Assembly (NCBI GenBank): GCA_024640625.1
Contig: JAHEER010000009.1
Coordinates: 1 to 64,000, forward strand
From: Desulfobulbaceae bacterium
GTDB taxonomy: Bacteria > Desulfobacterota > Desulfobulbia > Desulfobulbales > Desulfocapsaceae
Direction: 5' to 3'
DNA: 64,000 nucleotides
The notes below the pieces were generated by a model. That model was not told the origin of the DNA, searched no databases, and saw only the letters and a list, made by a program, of their open reading frames with translations. Shown one piece after another: positions 36,203-44,856 of the stretch. Made by a program: the position numbers and the translations under genes. Numbering within the stretch: position 1 is the first letter of the stretch; every line of letters starts with the position of its first letter.

Positions 36203-36814
36203 TCAGCGGTTGCTCTGCCCATTTTTATATTCGGGGTTGAGCATACCGCGCCAGACCATTTCGAACATGGCGTTGGCCTGGCCGGACAGGCTTTCTTTCT
36301 GGCCCCTCAGAATCCACATGAAAAAGGATCGCTGGACGAAGCCCATGAGAAAATCGAGCAGGGTGCCGGCCCTGACTTCGGGATTTAAAATGCCCTCTTT
36401 TTGACCCTGCCTGAGTACATCGATCATCAGTCCCATCATTCTCGGCTGGGCAAAGGTTTTATCGCCCATCCAGGTGTTCATCGGCAGGGTCATGAAGACA
36501 ATGCGGCCAAGCCCGACGTGGCGTTCGTAATAGTCAAGCTGCAGCCAGAAAACCTTGCGCAGTTTCTCCTTGAGATCTTCTATACCCTGCAGGTGATCAA
36601 CGATACGATCGGTGAGTTTGCCCATCCAGACATCGACGAAAGCGAACACCAGCCGTTCTTTGCTGCCGTAGTGCTTATAGATGGTGGTGAAACTGACCCC
36701 GGCCTGTTCGGCCACATCTCTGATGCTCGCCTTGTGGAAGTCGGAGTTGGAGAAAATCTCCAGAACCACCTTTTCCAGGCGCTGATGAACGTCGGGACGT
36801 AATGTTTCAGCCAT
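36203..36814 (-). CDS. TetR family transcriptional regulator
   Basis: 203 residues. N-terminal HTH (ASIRDVAEQAGVSFTTIYKH then YGSKERLVFAFV) and a helical effector domain ending in TRP-rich helices. It lies inside the propionate operon, between the 5S-like subunit (27 bp upstream) and the epimerase (50 bp downstream), so it probably regulates this operon and senses an acyl-CoA or fatty acid, as FadR/PsrA-like TetR proteins do. That ligand is inference. No good ribosome binding site is seen at 36814. Confidence 0.88.
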   Translation of the reverse strand: MAETLRPDVHQRLEKVVLEIFSNSDFHKASIRDVAEQAGVSFTTIYKHYGSKERLVFAFVDVWMGKLTDRIVDHLQGIEDLKEKLRKVFWLQLDYYERHVGLGRIVFMTLPMNTWMGDKTFAQPRMMGLMIDVLRQGQKEGILNPEVRAGTLLDFLMGFVQRSFFMWILRGQKESLSGQANAMFEMVWRGMLNPEYKNGQSNR

Positions 36815-36841
36815 GACAGGTCGTTGGATAAGTGCCTATTA

Positions 36842-38821
36842 TTAGCCAATCACACAGAGTACGGCACCCTTGGTGATCGAGTCGCCGCTGTCAAAGTCGA
36901 TGGCCTTGATGGTACCGTTACACGGTGCCGGCAGTGCATTTTCCATCTTCATGGCTTCCAGGACGACAACCGTATCGCCTTGCTTGACACTGTCGCCAAC
37001 CTTCTTTTCATACTTGACGATCATGCCGGGCATGGGCGCCAGCAGCAGGGTTCCGGATGGTGAAGCGGCAGGCGCGGCTTCTTCTGCTGCCGGGTTTGAA
37101 GCCGGTGCCGCGGGCGCTGCCGCTGGAGCGGCCGCCGGTGCGGGGGCTGGTGCAGCCGCTGCCGTCACCGGGGCAGCGAAGGCCACCGGGCCGCCGACAG
37201 GGTCGACATCGACACTGAAGAACTCCTGATCGACGAAGACGTTGAAGGTGCGTGCCGATTCGCTCTTGGCCGGAACATCCTGTTTCTTCTCGACCAGTTC
37301 TCCGGCTTTGGCCTTTTTCAGTATTTCATCCTTCTTTTTGACTTCTTCCATGGTTATCGGCTTGACGTTGTCCGGAACAGGGGCGATTCCGTATTTCCAT
37401 TCCAGAAACTTCTTGCCGGTAACCGGAAACTGGGCATAGAGGATCAGATCATCGAGATCCTTGGCCAGATCACCGACCTCTTCCTTGGCCTTGTCGAGTT
37501 CGGGTTCGAGCACTTCGGCAGGGCGGCAGGTGATCGGCTCTTCGCCCCGGGGATATCCCTGGAGCGCCTTTTTCTGAACTTCCGGGTTAATCGGGGTGGC
37601 GGTTTTGCCGTAGAGACCGTAGCACAGATCCTTGACCTGCCCGGTGATCATTTTGTAGCGCTCATCGGGAGTGTCGTGCAGTACGTTGTTGACCGTCTGC
37701 ACACCGACGATCTGAGAGGTCGGGGTGACCAGAGGAATCTGGCCGAGATCCTGGCGCACCCTGGGCAGTTCCTTGTAGACCTCATCGATCTTGTCAAGGG
37801 CATCCATTTCCCGGAGCTGGTTGACCAGGTTGGAGAGCATGCCGCCCGGAGTCTGATGCAGCAGTACATTGATGTCGATGATTGAAATTTTCGAGTCATC
37901 CAGCAAATGTTTGTATTTAGGCAGTACTTCTTTTTCCAGGATCTCGTTGATCCGGGCCAGTTTCCTGATATCGAAGCCGGTATCCCGGTTGGTGCCGAGC
38001 AGGGTCATGACCAGCGGTTCAACCGCTGCATGCGAGGTCCTGTAGGCGTAGGGAGTCATACAGGTATCGATGATGTCGACGCCGGCCTCGATGGCCTTGA
38101 GGTGGGTCATCGGCGACATGCCCGAGGTGAAATGGCTGTGCAGATGCAGCGGAATCGATACAACCTTTTTCATTGCCTTGATTAAATTATAGGCGTCATA
38201 GGGGGCCAGCAGGCCGGCCATATCCTTGATGCAGATTGAGTCAGCACCCATGGATTCAAGGTCCTTGGCCTTGGTCATATAGTAATCGAGATTATAGACC
38301 TCGCCGCCCAGTCGGGGCTCGGTCATGGTGTAGCAGATACAGCCCTGAAAGTGTTTGCCGCACTTTTTGATCTGTCCGACCACGGTCTCGAAATTGCGAT
38401 AGTCGTTGAGTGCGTCGAAGGTGCGGAAAATATCCATCCCGTTTGCCGCGGCGCGATCGACAAAGGCCAGGGCCAGATCATCGGCATAATTGCGGTAGCC
38501 CACCAGATTCTGGGCTCTGAGCAGCATTGAAAACGGTGTTTTCTTGATATAGCGTTTCAGGGTCCGAAGGCGCTCCCACGGGTCTTCGTTGAGAAAACGG
38601 TGCATGGTGTCAAAAGTTGCCCCGCCCCAGGTTTCAACTGCCCAGAAACCGACTTCATCGATCAATTCGGCAACCGGTATCATGTCCTCGGTTCTGCCGC
38701 GGGTGGCGAACAGGGACTGGTGCCCGTCACGCAGAGACAGATCCATGATTTTCACCGGATTTTCGGCTACCGGGCGGTCACTGTCGTAATTCATTTCAGT
38801 CATTTGAACTTGGTCGCTCAT
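36842..38821 (-). CDS. Transcarboxylase 5S-like subunit fused to a biotin carrier domain
   Basis: Carboxyltransferase half acting on pyruvate/oxaloacetate, with its own biotin. 659 residues: HMG-lyase-like TIM barrel (IMDLSLRDGHQSLFATRGRT; AVETWGGATFDTMHRFL; HLHSHFTSGM), the PycB/OadA conserved middle domain, a Pro/Ala-rich linker (from ~560), and a biotinyl domain with the EAMKMENAL lysine near the C-terminus. Same architecture as oxaloacetate decarboxylase alpha, but no membrane beta or gamma subunit is nearby, and a 12S-like subunit is, so methylmalonyl-CoA:pyruvate transcarboxylase is the better reading. AAGGAG fixes the start at 38821. Confidence 0.93.
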   Translation of the reverse strand: MSDQVQMTEMNYDSDRPVAENPVKIMDLSLRDGHQSLFATRGRTEDMIPVAELIDEVGFWAVETWGGATFDTMHRFLNEDPWERLRTLKRYIKKTPFSMLLRAQNLVGYRNYADDLALAFVDRAAANGMDIFRTFDALNDYRNFETVVGQIKKCGKHFQGCICYTMTEPRLGGEVYNLDYYMTKAKDLESMGADSICIKDMAGLLAPYDAYNLIKAMKKVVSIPLHLHSHFTSGMSPMTHLKAIEAGVDIIDTCMTPYAYRTSHAAVEPLVMTLLGTNRDTGFDIRKLARINEILEKEVLPKYKHLLDDSKISIIDINVLLHQTPGGMLSNLVNQLREMDALDKIDEVYKELPRVRQDLGQIPLVTPTSQIVGVQTVNNVLHDTPDERYKMITGQVKDLCYGLYGKTATPINPEVQKKALQGYPRGEEPITCRPAEVLEPELDKAKEEVGDLAKDLDDLILYAQFPVTGKKFLEWKYGIAPVPDNVKPITMEEVKKKDEILKKAKAGELVEKKQDVPAKSESARTFNVFVDQEFFSVDVDPVGGPVAFAAPVTAAAAPAPAPAAAPAAAPAAPASNPAAEEAAPAASPSGTLLLAPMPGMIVKYEKKVGDSVKQGDTVVVLEAMKMENALPAPCNGTIKAIDFDSGDSITKGAVLCVIG

Positions 38822-38862
38822 CGTCTCTATCTCCTTATGCCTGTTCTTTGGCGTTTGCTGGC

Positions 38863-39075
38863 TTAGCGAAATCTGGTAAAGGTCCGCAGCTGAATGAGTC
38901 TGCGCATGGTCATCATGTCCTGTCGCCCGCTCTGGTTCCATAGGCTCTGAACCTGGCGGACCCCCTGGTCTTCTGCTTGCTGGGCGGCAGCCTCTGCGGC
39001 AGCCTGTTCTTCCATGTGCAGGTAAGCGTTCACGGCTGCCAGCGCCGCAGCCATTGTCTTGTGCGTGTCTGCCAT
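38863..39075 (-). CDS. Small Ala-rich protein of the transcarboxylase operon, unknown function
   Basis: 70 residues. First half a charged, alanine-rich helix (AAVNAYLHMEEQAAAEAAAQ); second half a compact basic run with QSLWNQSGRQDMMTMRRLI. No membrane segment, so it is not an OadG-type sodium-pump subunit. It lies between the ABM-domain gene and the 5S-like subunit with 81- and 41-bp gaps. A structural linker or assembly subunit of the carboxyltransferase complex is a reasonable guess only. Confidence 0.65.
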   Translation of the reverse strand: MADTHKTMAAALAAVNAYLHMEEQAAAEAAAQQAEDQGVRQVQSLWNQSGRQDMMTMRRLIQLRTFTRFR

Positions 39076-39156
39076 TGTCTTCTCGATTAGCTTCGGGTTT
39101 CCGGTCGTGGTTCGGTTGTATGGGCTATAATCCCACCGTCGGGTCGGCGGCGGGTA

Positions 39157-39438
39157 TCACTCATAAATTTCATATTCCGTTTGGGTTCCGAGCAGATTGT
39201 CTATTTCTTTCTGGATGGCGATCCGCTTGTCGTTTTTTACCCAGTCGTTCCAGTCCTCCAGTGAACGCCAGGTGCTGATTACCATGCACTCTTCCGGCTG
39301 GTCCAGCCGTTTGAGGGTCTGGCCGGAGATGTAGCCCGGCTGCATCAAAGTGACGCTTCTCAGTCGTTTGAGCAGGACAGTGAGCTCCGGAATTTGGCTT
39401 TCGGCTACGTTACGTTTGATGAAAATTTTTACGCTCAT
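39157..39438 (-). CDS. ABM-domain (antibiotic biosynthesis monooxygenase-like) small protein
   Basis: 93 residues with the dimeric alpha+beta barrel pattern of the ABM superfamily: VKIFIKRNVAESQIPELTVL, then QPGYISGQTLKRLDQPEECM and ISTWRSLEDWNDWVKND. Members include heme or quinol monooxygenases and many small proteins without known activity. AAGGGGAT precedes the ATG. It lies 21 bp after the 12S-like gene, inside the transcarboxylase operon, where a monooxygenase would make little sense in an anaerobe; a CoA-ligand-binding or regulatory role is possible. Confidence 0.85.
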   Translation of the reverse strand: MSVKIFIKRNVAESQIPELTVLLKRLRSVTLMQPGYISGQTLKRLDQPEECMVISTWRSLEDWNDWVKNDKRIAIQKEIDNLLGTQTEYEIYE

Positions 39439-39459
39439 GGTTATCCCCTTCTGTGCTGA

Positions 39460-41010
39460 TTATAATGGAATGTTTCCGTGTTTTTTCATCGGGTTGGTAT
39501 CACGCTTGGTTTCAACGATTTTCAGGGCATTGATGATTCTAATCCGGGTGCGGGCCGGCTCGATGATATCATCGATATAGCCACGCTGGGCGGCGACATA
39601 GGGGTTCGCCACGGTGTTCTGATACTCCTGCTCCCGTTCCTGGAGAAATTTTTCCGGGTCATCCTCTTTCCGGGCCTGTCTGCCGTACAGCACCTCAACC
39701 GCACCCTTGGCCCCCATCACGGCAATCTCGGCAGTGGGCCAGGCGTAGTTGATATCGCCTCGCAGATGTTTAGAGGACATTACGCAATAAGCGCCGCCAT
39801 AGGCCTTACGAGTGATAACCGTGACTTTGGGGATGGTTGCCTCGGCGTAGGCGTAGAGGATTTTGGCCCCGTTTCTTATGACGCCGCCGTACTCCTGAGC
39901 GGTGCCGGGTAAAAAGCCGGGTACGTCGACGAAGGTGACCACGGGAATGTTGAAACAGTCGCAGAATCTGACAAAGCGGGCGCCTTTGACTGAACTGTCT
40001 ATGTCGAGCACACCTGAGTAGTGGGCCGGCTGATTGGCGACGATGCCGACGCTTCTGCCATTGTAGCGGGCAAAACCGACGATGATATTGGGAGCGAAGC
40101 TCTCCTTGATTTCGAAGAAGTCGCCGTTGTCGACCGTGGCCAGGATGATTTCCTTCATATCGTAGGCTTCGTTGGGATTGGTCGGCACAATGGTGTTGAG
40201 TTCCTCGGAACGGCGTTCAGCCGGATCCGTACAGGGGATCATGGGCGGGTCTTCCATGTTGTTCTGCGGTAGAAAGGAGACCAGCTTGCGTACGTAGGCA
40301 ATGGCGTCGGCCCCGGTTTCGGCGGCGAAGTCGGAAACCCCGCTGCGGGAAGAATGCATATCTGCGCCCCCCAGTTCCTCGACGGTCACGTCTTCGTGGG
40401 TCACCGATTTGACCACTTTGGGCCCGGTCAGGAACATGTAGGAGTTGTTCTTCACCATGACGACGAAATCGGTCAGCGCGGGCGAGTAAACCGCGCCTCC
40501 GGCACAGGGCCCGAAGATAGCGGAGATCTGCGGGATAACGCCGGAGGACATGACATTTCTGAGAAATATGTCGGTATAGCCTGCGAGGCTTTCGATGCCT
40601 TCCTGAATCCTGGCTCCGCCGCTGTCGTTGAGTCCGATCACCGGGGCTCCGTTCTTCACTGCCAAATCCATTATTTTGCAGATTTTCTCGGCAAAGGTTT
40701 CCGACAGCGAGCCTCCCAGGACGGTGAAATCCTGGGCAAAAATGTAGACGATGCGACCATCGATGGTGCCGTGGCCGGTGACCACGCCGTCGCCGGGATA
40801 TTTCTGCTGATCCATGCCGAAATCGGTACAGCGGTGGGTCTTGAACATGTCGAATTCTTCGAACGACCCCTTGTCCAGGAGAAGATCGATTCGCTCACGG
40901 GCGGTCATTCTGCCCTGTGAGTGCAGCTTGTCGATCCGCTTTTGACCGCCGCCGAGTTTGGCCTCGGCCCTGAGTTTTTTCAGATATTCGAGTCTTTCGA
41001 TGGTATCCAT
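39460..41010 (-). CDS. Acyl-CoA carboxyltransferase, 12S-like subunit of transcarboxylase
   Basis: Transfers the carboxyl group between biotin and propionyl-CoA/methylmalonyl-CoA. 516 residues of the biotin-dependent carboxyltransferase family (MmdA, PccB, 12S): [75 protein letters not shown] and [13 protein letters not shown]. First gene of a nine-gene operon, with AAGGAG ahead of the ATG and a near-consensus promoter about 160 bp upstream. PCC beta is an alternative name but no acyl-CoA carboxylase alpha chain is present. Confidence 0.94.
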   Translation of the reverse strand: MDTIERLEYLKKLRAEAKLGGGQKRIDKLHSQGRMTARERIDLLLDKGSFEEFDMFKTHRCTDFGMDQQKYPGDGVVTGHGTIDGRIVYIFAQDFTVLGGSLSETFAEKICKIMDLAVKNGAPVIGLNDSGGARIQEGIESLAGYTDIFLRNVMSSGVIPQISAIFGPCAGGAVYSPALTDFVVMVKNNSYMFLTGPKVVKSVTHEDVTVEELGGADMHSSRSGVSDFAAETGADAIAYVRKLVSFLPQNNMEDPPMIPCTDPAERRSEELNTIVPTNPNEAYDMKEIILATVDNGDFFEIKESFAPNIIVGFARYNGRSVGIVANQPAHYSGVLDIDSSVKGARFVRFCDCFNIPVVTFVDVPGFLPGTAQEYGGVIRNGAKILYAYAEATIPKVTVITRKAYGGAYCVMSSKHLRGDINYAWPTAEIAVMGAKGAVEVLYGRQARKEDDPEKFLQEREQEYQNTVANPYVAAQRGYIDDIIEPARTRIRIINALKIVETKRDTNPMKKHGNIPL

Positions 41011-41488
41011 GGGTTCTCCTTAGCGAATTGAATACGGGAAAATGGGGAGGCAGGCGATTCGCTGGTATTGTTTTAGCATCTTTACTGATTGTAATTATCT
41101 GTATTAAATATAAAAAAAAGAATTAAACAACTAAGCGAAAAACTTTCAAAAGAACGTTGTTACTCAATCATTTTTAGGTAATTCTGAAAGAGTTGTCAAG
41201 AAAAAAAGGTAACGCGAATTTTAGTTCCCAATAATTATAATTATAACAATTATATGTATACCTTTTTTTGTGGTTCTTGGGGGGTGCGTGGGGCAGGGAG
41301 AGAATGTTTCTAGAGGCGCTGTCAGGTGGGCTGAAAACCCACGATTGGGTTTATGTATAACAATGTTGTTTATCTTTTCTTCTGCAGAAAATTATAATAA
41401 TAGTATAGTGTTATATAATATCCACCCGAAAAATAAGGGGGGACCACTGCGACGGGCAAGTTTAATTTGAGCTGAAAATCTACTGATG
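41011..41488. other. AT-rich spacer between the two propionate operons
   Basis: 478 bp without a gene. It separates the end of sucD from the 12S-like start, both on the minus strand. It contains the promoter above, the AT palindrome, and a 5-bp stem GTGGG/CCCAC (41326-41330, 41338-41342). I see no clear intrinsic terminator for sucD. Confidence 0.6.
41171..41199 (-). promoter_or_regulatory. Sigma-70 promoter of the transcarboxylase-mutase operon
   Basis: On the minus strand TTGACA (41199-41194), a 17-bp spacer, and TAAAAA (41176-41171), 160 bp ahead of the 12S-like start at 41010. The DNA upstream is extremely AT-rich and includes a 14-bp palindrome ATAATTATAATTAT (41231-41244) that could be a binding site for the operon's TetR protein. 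Confidence 0.7.
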
Positions 41489-42361
41489 TTACTCGTACAC
41501 TTCCTTGCAGAGACGTCCAAGAGTGCCTAAATCGCGGCACACATTAATGCCTGCCGCCTCCATTGCTTCTATTTTAGCGGCTGCTGTGCCCGAACCACCG
41601 CTGACGATGGCTCCGGCATGGCCCATTCTTCGACCCGGAGGCGCAGTCAGTCCAGCGATAAAGCCGACCACAGGCTTGCTCATATTCTCTTTGATCCAGG
41701 CAGCGGCCTCCTCTTCGGCACTGCCGCCTATTTCACCAACCAGGACCACGGCCTTGGTGTCGGCGTCGGCTTCAAAAGCCTCGAGACAGTCGATAAAGCC
41801 GGTGCCATTCACCGGATCCCCGCCAATCCCCACACAGGTTGTCTGACCGAATCCTTCCTGGCTGAGTTGATGCACGACTTCGTAAGTCAAGGTACCCGAG
41901 CGGGAAACCACCCCGAAAGGCCCTCCTGACTGGTGAATCGAAGCCGGCATGATGCCTATCTTACAGGCGCCGGGGGTAATGATGCCGGGACAATTCGGTC
42001 CGATGAGACGGCTGTCCGTGGTGGCCAGGTAATTCTTCACCCGGAGCATGTCCATCACGGGAATGCCCTCGGTGATGCAGACGATAAGATCTATGCCGGC
42101 ATCGGCCGCCTCGAGAATGGCCTCGGCGGCAAACGGCGGCGGCACGAATATCATCGAACTGTTGGCGCCGGTTGCCTGGCGCGCTTCGAGGACCGAATTG
42201 AATACCTGCACTTGATCCATTTTCTGACCGCCTTTTCCCGGGGTGACACCGGCGACCACATTGGTGCCGTAGGCGATGCACTGCCGGGTATGAAACTGGC
42301 CTTCCTGGCCGGTGATGCCTTGTACGATCAAACGTGTTGAACTGTCTGCGAAAATAGCCAT
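41489..42361 (-). CDS. sucD: Succinate-CoA ligase (ADP-forming), alpha subunit
   Basis: Makes succinate and ATP from succinyl-CoA, the energy-conserving end step of the propionate route when run in that direction. 290 residues: [20 protein letters not shown], CoA-binding [22 protein letters not shown] and the phosphohistidine loop around [14 protein letters not shown]. Last gene of the prpE-sucC-(GlpQ-like)-sucD operon; an AGGAAACGGAA lies ahead of the ATG. Separation from sucC by another gene is unusual. Confidence 0.96.
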   Translation of the reverse strand: MAIFADSSTRLIVQGITGQEGQFHTRQCIAYGTNVVAGVTPGKGGQKMDQVQVFNSVLEARQATGANSSMIFVPPPFAAEAILEAADAGIDLIVCITEGIPVMDMLRVKNYLATTDSRLIGPNCPGIITPGACKIGIMPASIHQSGGPFGVVSRSGTLTYEVVHQLSQEGFGQTTCVGIGGDPVNGTGFIDCLEAFEADADTKAVVLVGEIGGSAEEEAAAWIKENMSKPVVGFIAGLTAPPGRRMGHAGAIVSGGSGTAAAKIEAMEAAGINVCRDLGTLGRLCKEVYE

Positions 42362-42385
42362 GGGATTATTCCGTTTCCTGATAAT

Positions 42386-43555
42386 TTACCTGGTTTCGTC
42401 CGATTGGAAGGGAGCGGGCGGCTCGCTGCCGTCATCCTCAACCCGGTCAATCAGACGTTCTATGATTCTGCTCTGTTCACTGGCGCGCGCGGGGGCACGG
42501 TTTTTGAGCCAGCTCCGCGCTAACCGGTCAGTGTCGGTGACGATGCCGTCGAAGCCAATGGTGAAAAGGAGGTGTTCGAACATTGATTCCGGTGCTGAGC
42601 TGTCGTCGGCAAGATAGTGGTGGGCGGTTGAATCCACCCGCAGGCAGACGACCCGCAATCCGAGAGTATGGGCATCGTCGAGAAAGCGAGGCTGGCTGAG
42701 CGTGCCGGATTGGGCCAAGGCTGCCTCCAGGTCCAGTCCAATGGTATCGGCATAGCTCGACAACGATTTGAGGCCGAACCTGGTGAACAGCAGATCGTAG
42801 CTGTAGGGTTGGTAGACGCCGAATTCAAGTCGTTGCACTTCTGTTCCGTCATTGGCTCCAATGAGCTGCAGGAAGCCAATTCCTGCCGTTGGCCCGGAGC
42901 CGGCAGTGGTGGCGAGCTCCTGCAGTTCCTCGGGATCATAGGAAGCAATAATCAGTTTGACGGCGCCATTGGTTAACTGATAGTTTTCGAGCGTCTTCAG
43001 GACCGCCGCCCCCAGATCCTTTTCTTCCAGTTGGTGACGCCAGCCCTGTTTCAGGGTGCAAATTAGGGTAGGGCGAGTGGTGAGGTCATCGACAACCAGA
43101 TCCAGATAGCCAAAGAAGTCTTCGAGGGTGGTAATCGGCAGGTGCGATCGGGATAAGGTTGGGCTGATGGATTCGGGGGAAGCCTCCGGCTTCAAGGAGA
43201 CAGGCCGCAGTTCTTCGAGCGTGAAATCTAAACTGTGGTAACTGCCGTCGGGACGGGCCCGATCGGGATAGATCTCTTGTATATCGGTCAGCTGATCAAT
43301 TCTGGTCTCAGACAGCAGGATGAGCTTGTCGTCCTTGGACAAAACCAGATCAAGCCATACAGCCTCGGCTCCCCGCTCCAGGGCGAGGGCCAGCGCCAGC
43401 ATGCTGCCGGCTGGCAGAGTCGCGACCCTGCCGCTGTTGATGATCCATTTGGATGAGTCGACGGTGGCGTTGTGATCCGTTTCAACCCCGAAGCTCAGGC
43501 CCGGGAAGCCCAGCAGGATTGCCAGACTCAGCGTCAGAATAAGACGGCTGCCCAT
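42386..43555 (-). CDS. Exported GlpQ-like protein with degenerate active site (pseudoenzyme)
   Basis: 389 residues. Signal peptide of ~23 residues (SRLILTLSLAILLGFPGLSF). The remainder follows the GlpQ fold well: LSKDDKLILL, then YPDRARPDG and LDFTLEEL, and a C-terminal DGIVTDTDRLARSWL. The residues that make GDPD enzymes work are gone: the HRG motif reads NSG (40-42), the metal Glu of the ExD pair is Trp67 (only Asp69 remains), and the HDH triplet is SET (82-84). It cannot act as a normal metal-dependent phosphodiesterase, so a binding or structural role is inferred. It sits 9 bp after sucC and 24 bp before sucD. Confidence 0.85.
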   Translation of the reverse strand: MGSRLILTLSLAILLGFPGLSFGVETDHNATVDSSKWIINSGRVATLPAGSMLALALALERGAEAVWLDLVLSKDDKLILLSETRIDQLTDIQEIYPDRARPDGSYHSLDFTLEELRPVSLKPEASPESISPTLSRSHLPITTLEDFFGYLDLVVDDLTTRPTLICTLKQGWRHQLEEKDLGAAVLKTLENYQLTNGAVKLIIASYDPEELQELATTAGSGPTAGIGFLQLIGANDGTEVQRLEFGVYQPYSYDLLFTRFGLKSLSSYADTIGLDLEAALAQSGTLSQPRFLDDAHTLGLRVVCLRVDSTAHHYLADDSSAPESMFEHLLFTIGFDGIVTDTDRLARSWLKNRAPARASEQSRIIERLIDRVEDDGSEPPAPFQSDETR

Positions 43556-43564
43556 TGGGATCCT

Positions 43565-44725
43565 CTACCTGCCGGAGATGCCGGCAACCTTCTCTGCTGC
43601 ATCCGAGAGGGTTACCGCATTGATCAGATCAAGCCCTGACTCGGCCAGAATCCGGCGGCCTTCTTCAACGTTTGTGCCCTCCATGCGAACTACCACGGGT
43701 ACCCCAAGACCGATTGTCTGGGCGGCTTGAACCACTCCCTGGGCCAGCACGTCGCAGCGCAAAATTCCGCCGAAAATGTTGATCAGTATGCCCTTGACAT
43801 TGGGGTCGCTGAGGATGATGCGAAAGCCGTTCTCGACTTTCTCGGCGTCTGCACCACCGCCGACATCGAGGAAATTGGCCGGTTCCGCGCCAGCCTGCTT
43901 GATGATGTCCATGGTGGCCATGGCCAGTCCGGCGCCGTTCACCATATTGCCAATGGTGCCATCGAGTTTGATGTAGTTGAGGTCATATTTGGCCGCCTCA
44001 AGTTCGTGAGGATCCTCTTCGAGAGGATCGCGCATGGCGGCGATATCCTTCTGCCGATAAAGCGCGTTGGAATCGATATCGATTTTGGCGTCGAGGGCGA
44101 TGAGATCATCTTCCTCGGTGACGATTAACGGATTTATTTCCAGCAGAGAGCAGTCGCGACTGGTAAAGAGCCGGTAGAGGTTTCTCAACATCGCCCCGCA
44201 TTTTTTGGCAACCGCGGGTTCGAGCTGCAGCCCCAGGACAACGTGGCGGACATGATAGCCTTGGATACCGAGCAGTGGATTGATAGCGACCTTGACGATT
44301 CGCTCAGGGCTGGCGGCGGCGACTTCCTCGATATCCATGCCGCCGTCCTGGCTTGCCATTATGGTGACGGATGCGTCATCGCGATTGACGATAAAAGATA
44401 GGTAGAGTTCGTTTTTAATCGACACACCCTCCTCGGCCAGCACCTTGTGTACCGTTGTGCCCTGTGCTCCTGTCTGCAGGGTGACGAGTTTCATGCCGAT
44501 GATGGCGGCGGCGGCGTCTCTTGCATCCTCCAGCGTCCTGGCTACCCGAACTCCGCCGCCCTTGCCGCGGCCGCCGGCATGGACCTGTGCTTTGACCGCC
44601 AGCGGCAGTCCCAGTTGCTCCACCGCCTGGTCGATGGCTTCCGGCGTCTCGCACAGCACACCGGCAGGCACCGCAATATCGTAGGCTCTGAAGAGCTCCT
44701 TGGCCTGGTATTCATGGATTTTCAT
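43565..44725 (-). CDS. sucC: Succinate-CoA ligase (ADP-forming), beta subunit
   Basis: Nucleotide-binding subunit, 386 residues. N-terminal ATP-grasp [56 protein letters not shown] and the C-terminal CoA-ligase domain with [10 protein letters not shown] and [20 protein letters not shown] lies 13 bp before the ATG. Cotranscribed with prpE upstream (131-bp gap holding a stem-loop) and with the GlpQ-like gene and sucD downstream. Confidence 0.96.
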   Translation of the reverse strand: MKIHEYQAKELFRAYDIAVPAGVLCETPEAIDQAVEQLGLPLAVKAQVHAGGRGKGGGVRVARTLEDARDAAAAIIGMKLVTLQTGAQGTTVHKVLAEEGVSIKNELYLSFIVNRDDASVTIMASQDGGMDIEEVAAASPERIVKVAINPLLGIQGYHVRHVVLGLQLEPAVAKKCGAMLRNLYRLFTSRDCSLLEINPLIVTEEDDLIALDAKIDIDSNALYRQKDIAAMRDPLEEDPHELEAAKYDLNYIKLDGTIGNMVNGAGLAMATMDIIKQAGAEPANFLDVGGGADAEKVENGFRIILSDPNVKGILINIFGGILRCDVLAQGVVQAAQTIGLGVPVVVRMEGTNVEEGRRILAESGLDLINAVTLSDAAEKVAGISGR

Positions 44726-44807
44726 GACAGTAGTACGCTCCTTGATGTTCAGAAGACAAGGGCTTCCTTGTCAGTTGTTGTCGTGCAGGATCATCGGTGG
44801 ATTGCAA

Positions 44808-44837
44808 GCCGGCCCCGCTGCATGAAGCAGGGCCGGC
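44808..44837 (-). promoter_or_regulatory. Hairpin between prpE and sucC
   Basis: Perfect 8-bp arms GCCGGCCC (44808-44815) and GGGCCGGC (44830-44837), with three more pairs possible inside the loop. On the operon strand it is followed by TTGCAATCC, not a U-tract, so it should not be an efficient terminator; message processing or partial termination is possible. Confidence 0.5.
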
Positions 44838-44856
44838 GCTTGGTTGGCTAGATCGT

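Noticed and set aside
37085-37165. GC-rich repeat-like tract
   Set aside because: It encodes the Ala/Pro linker before the biotinyl domain of the 5S-like subunit, a normal low-complexity hinge, not a mobile or regulatory repeat.
29690-41057. Identical 14-mer GGGGAGGCAGGCGA at 29690-29703 and 41044-41057
   Set aside because: Both copies are intergenic, but there are only two and no symmetry or shared context; chance similarity is adequate.
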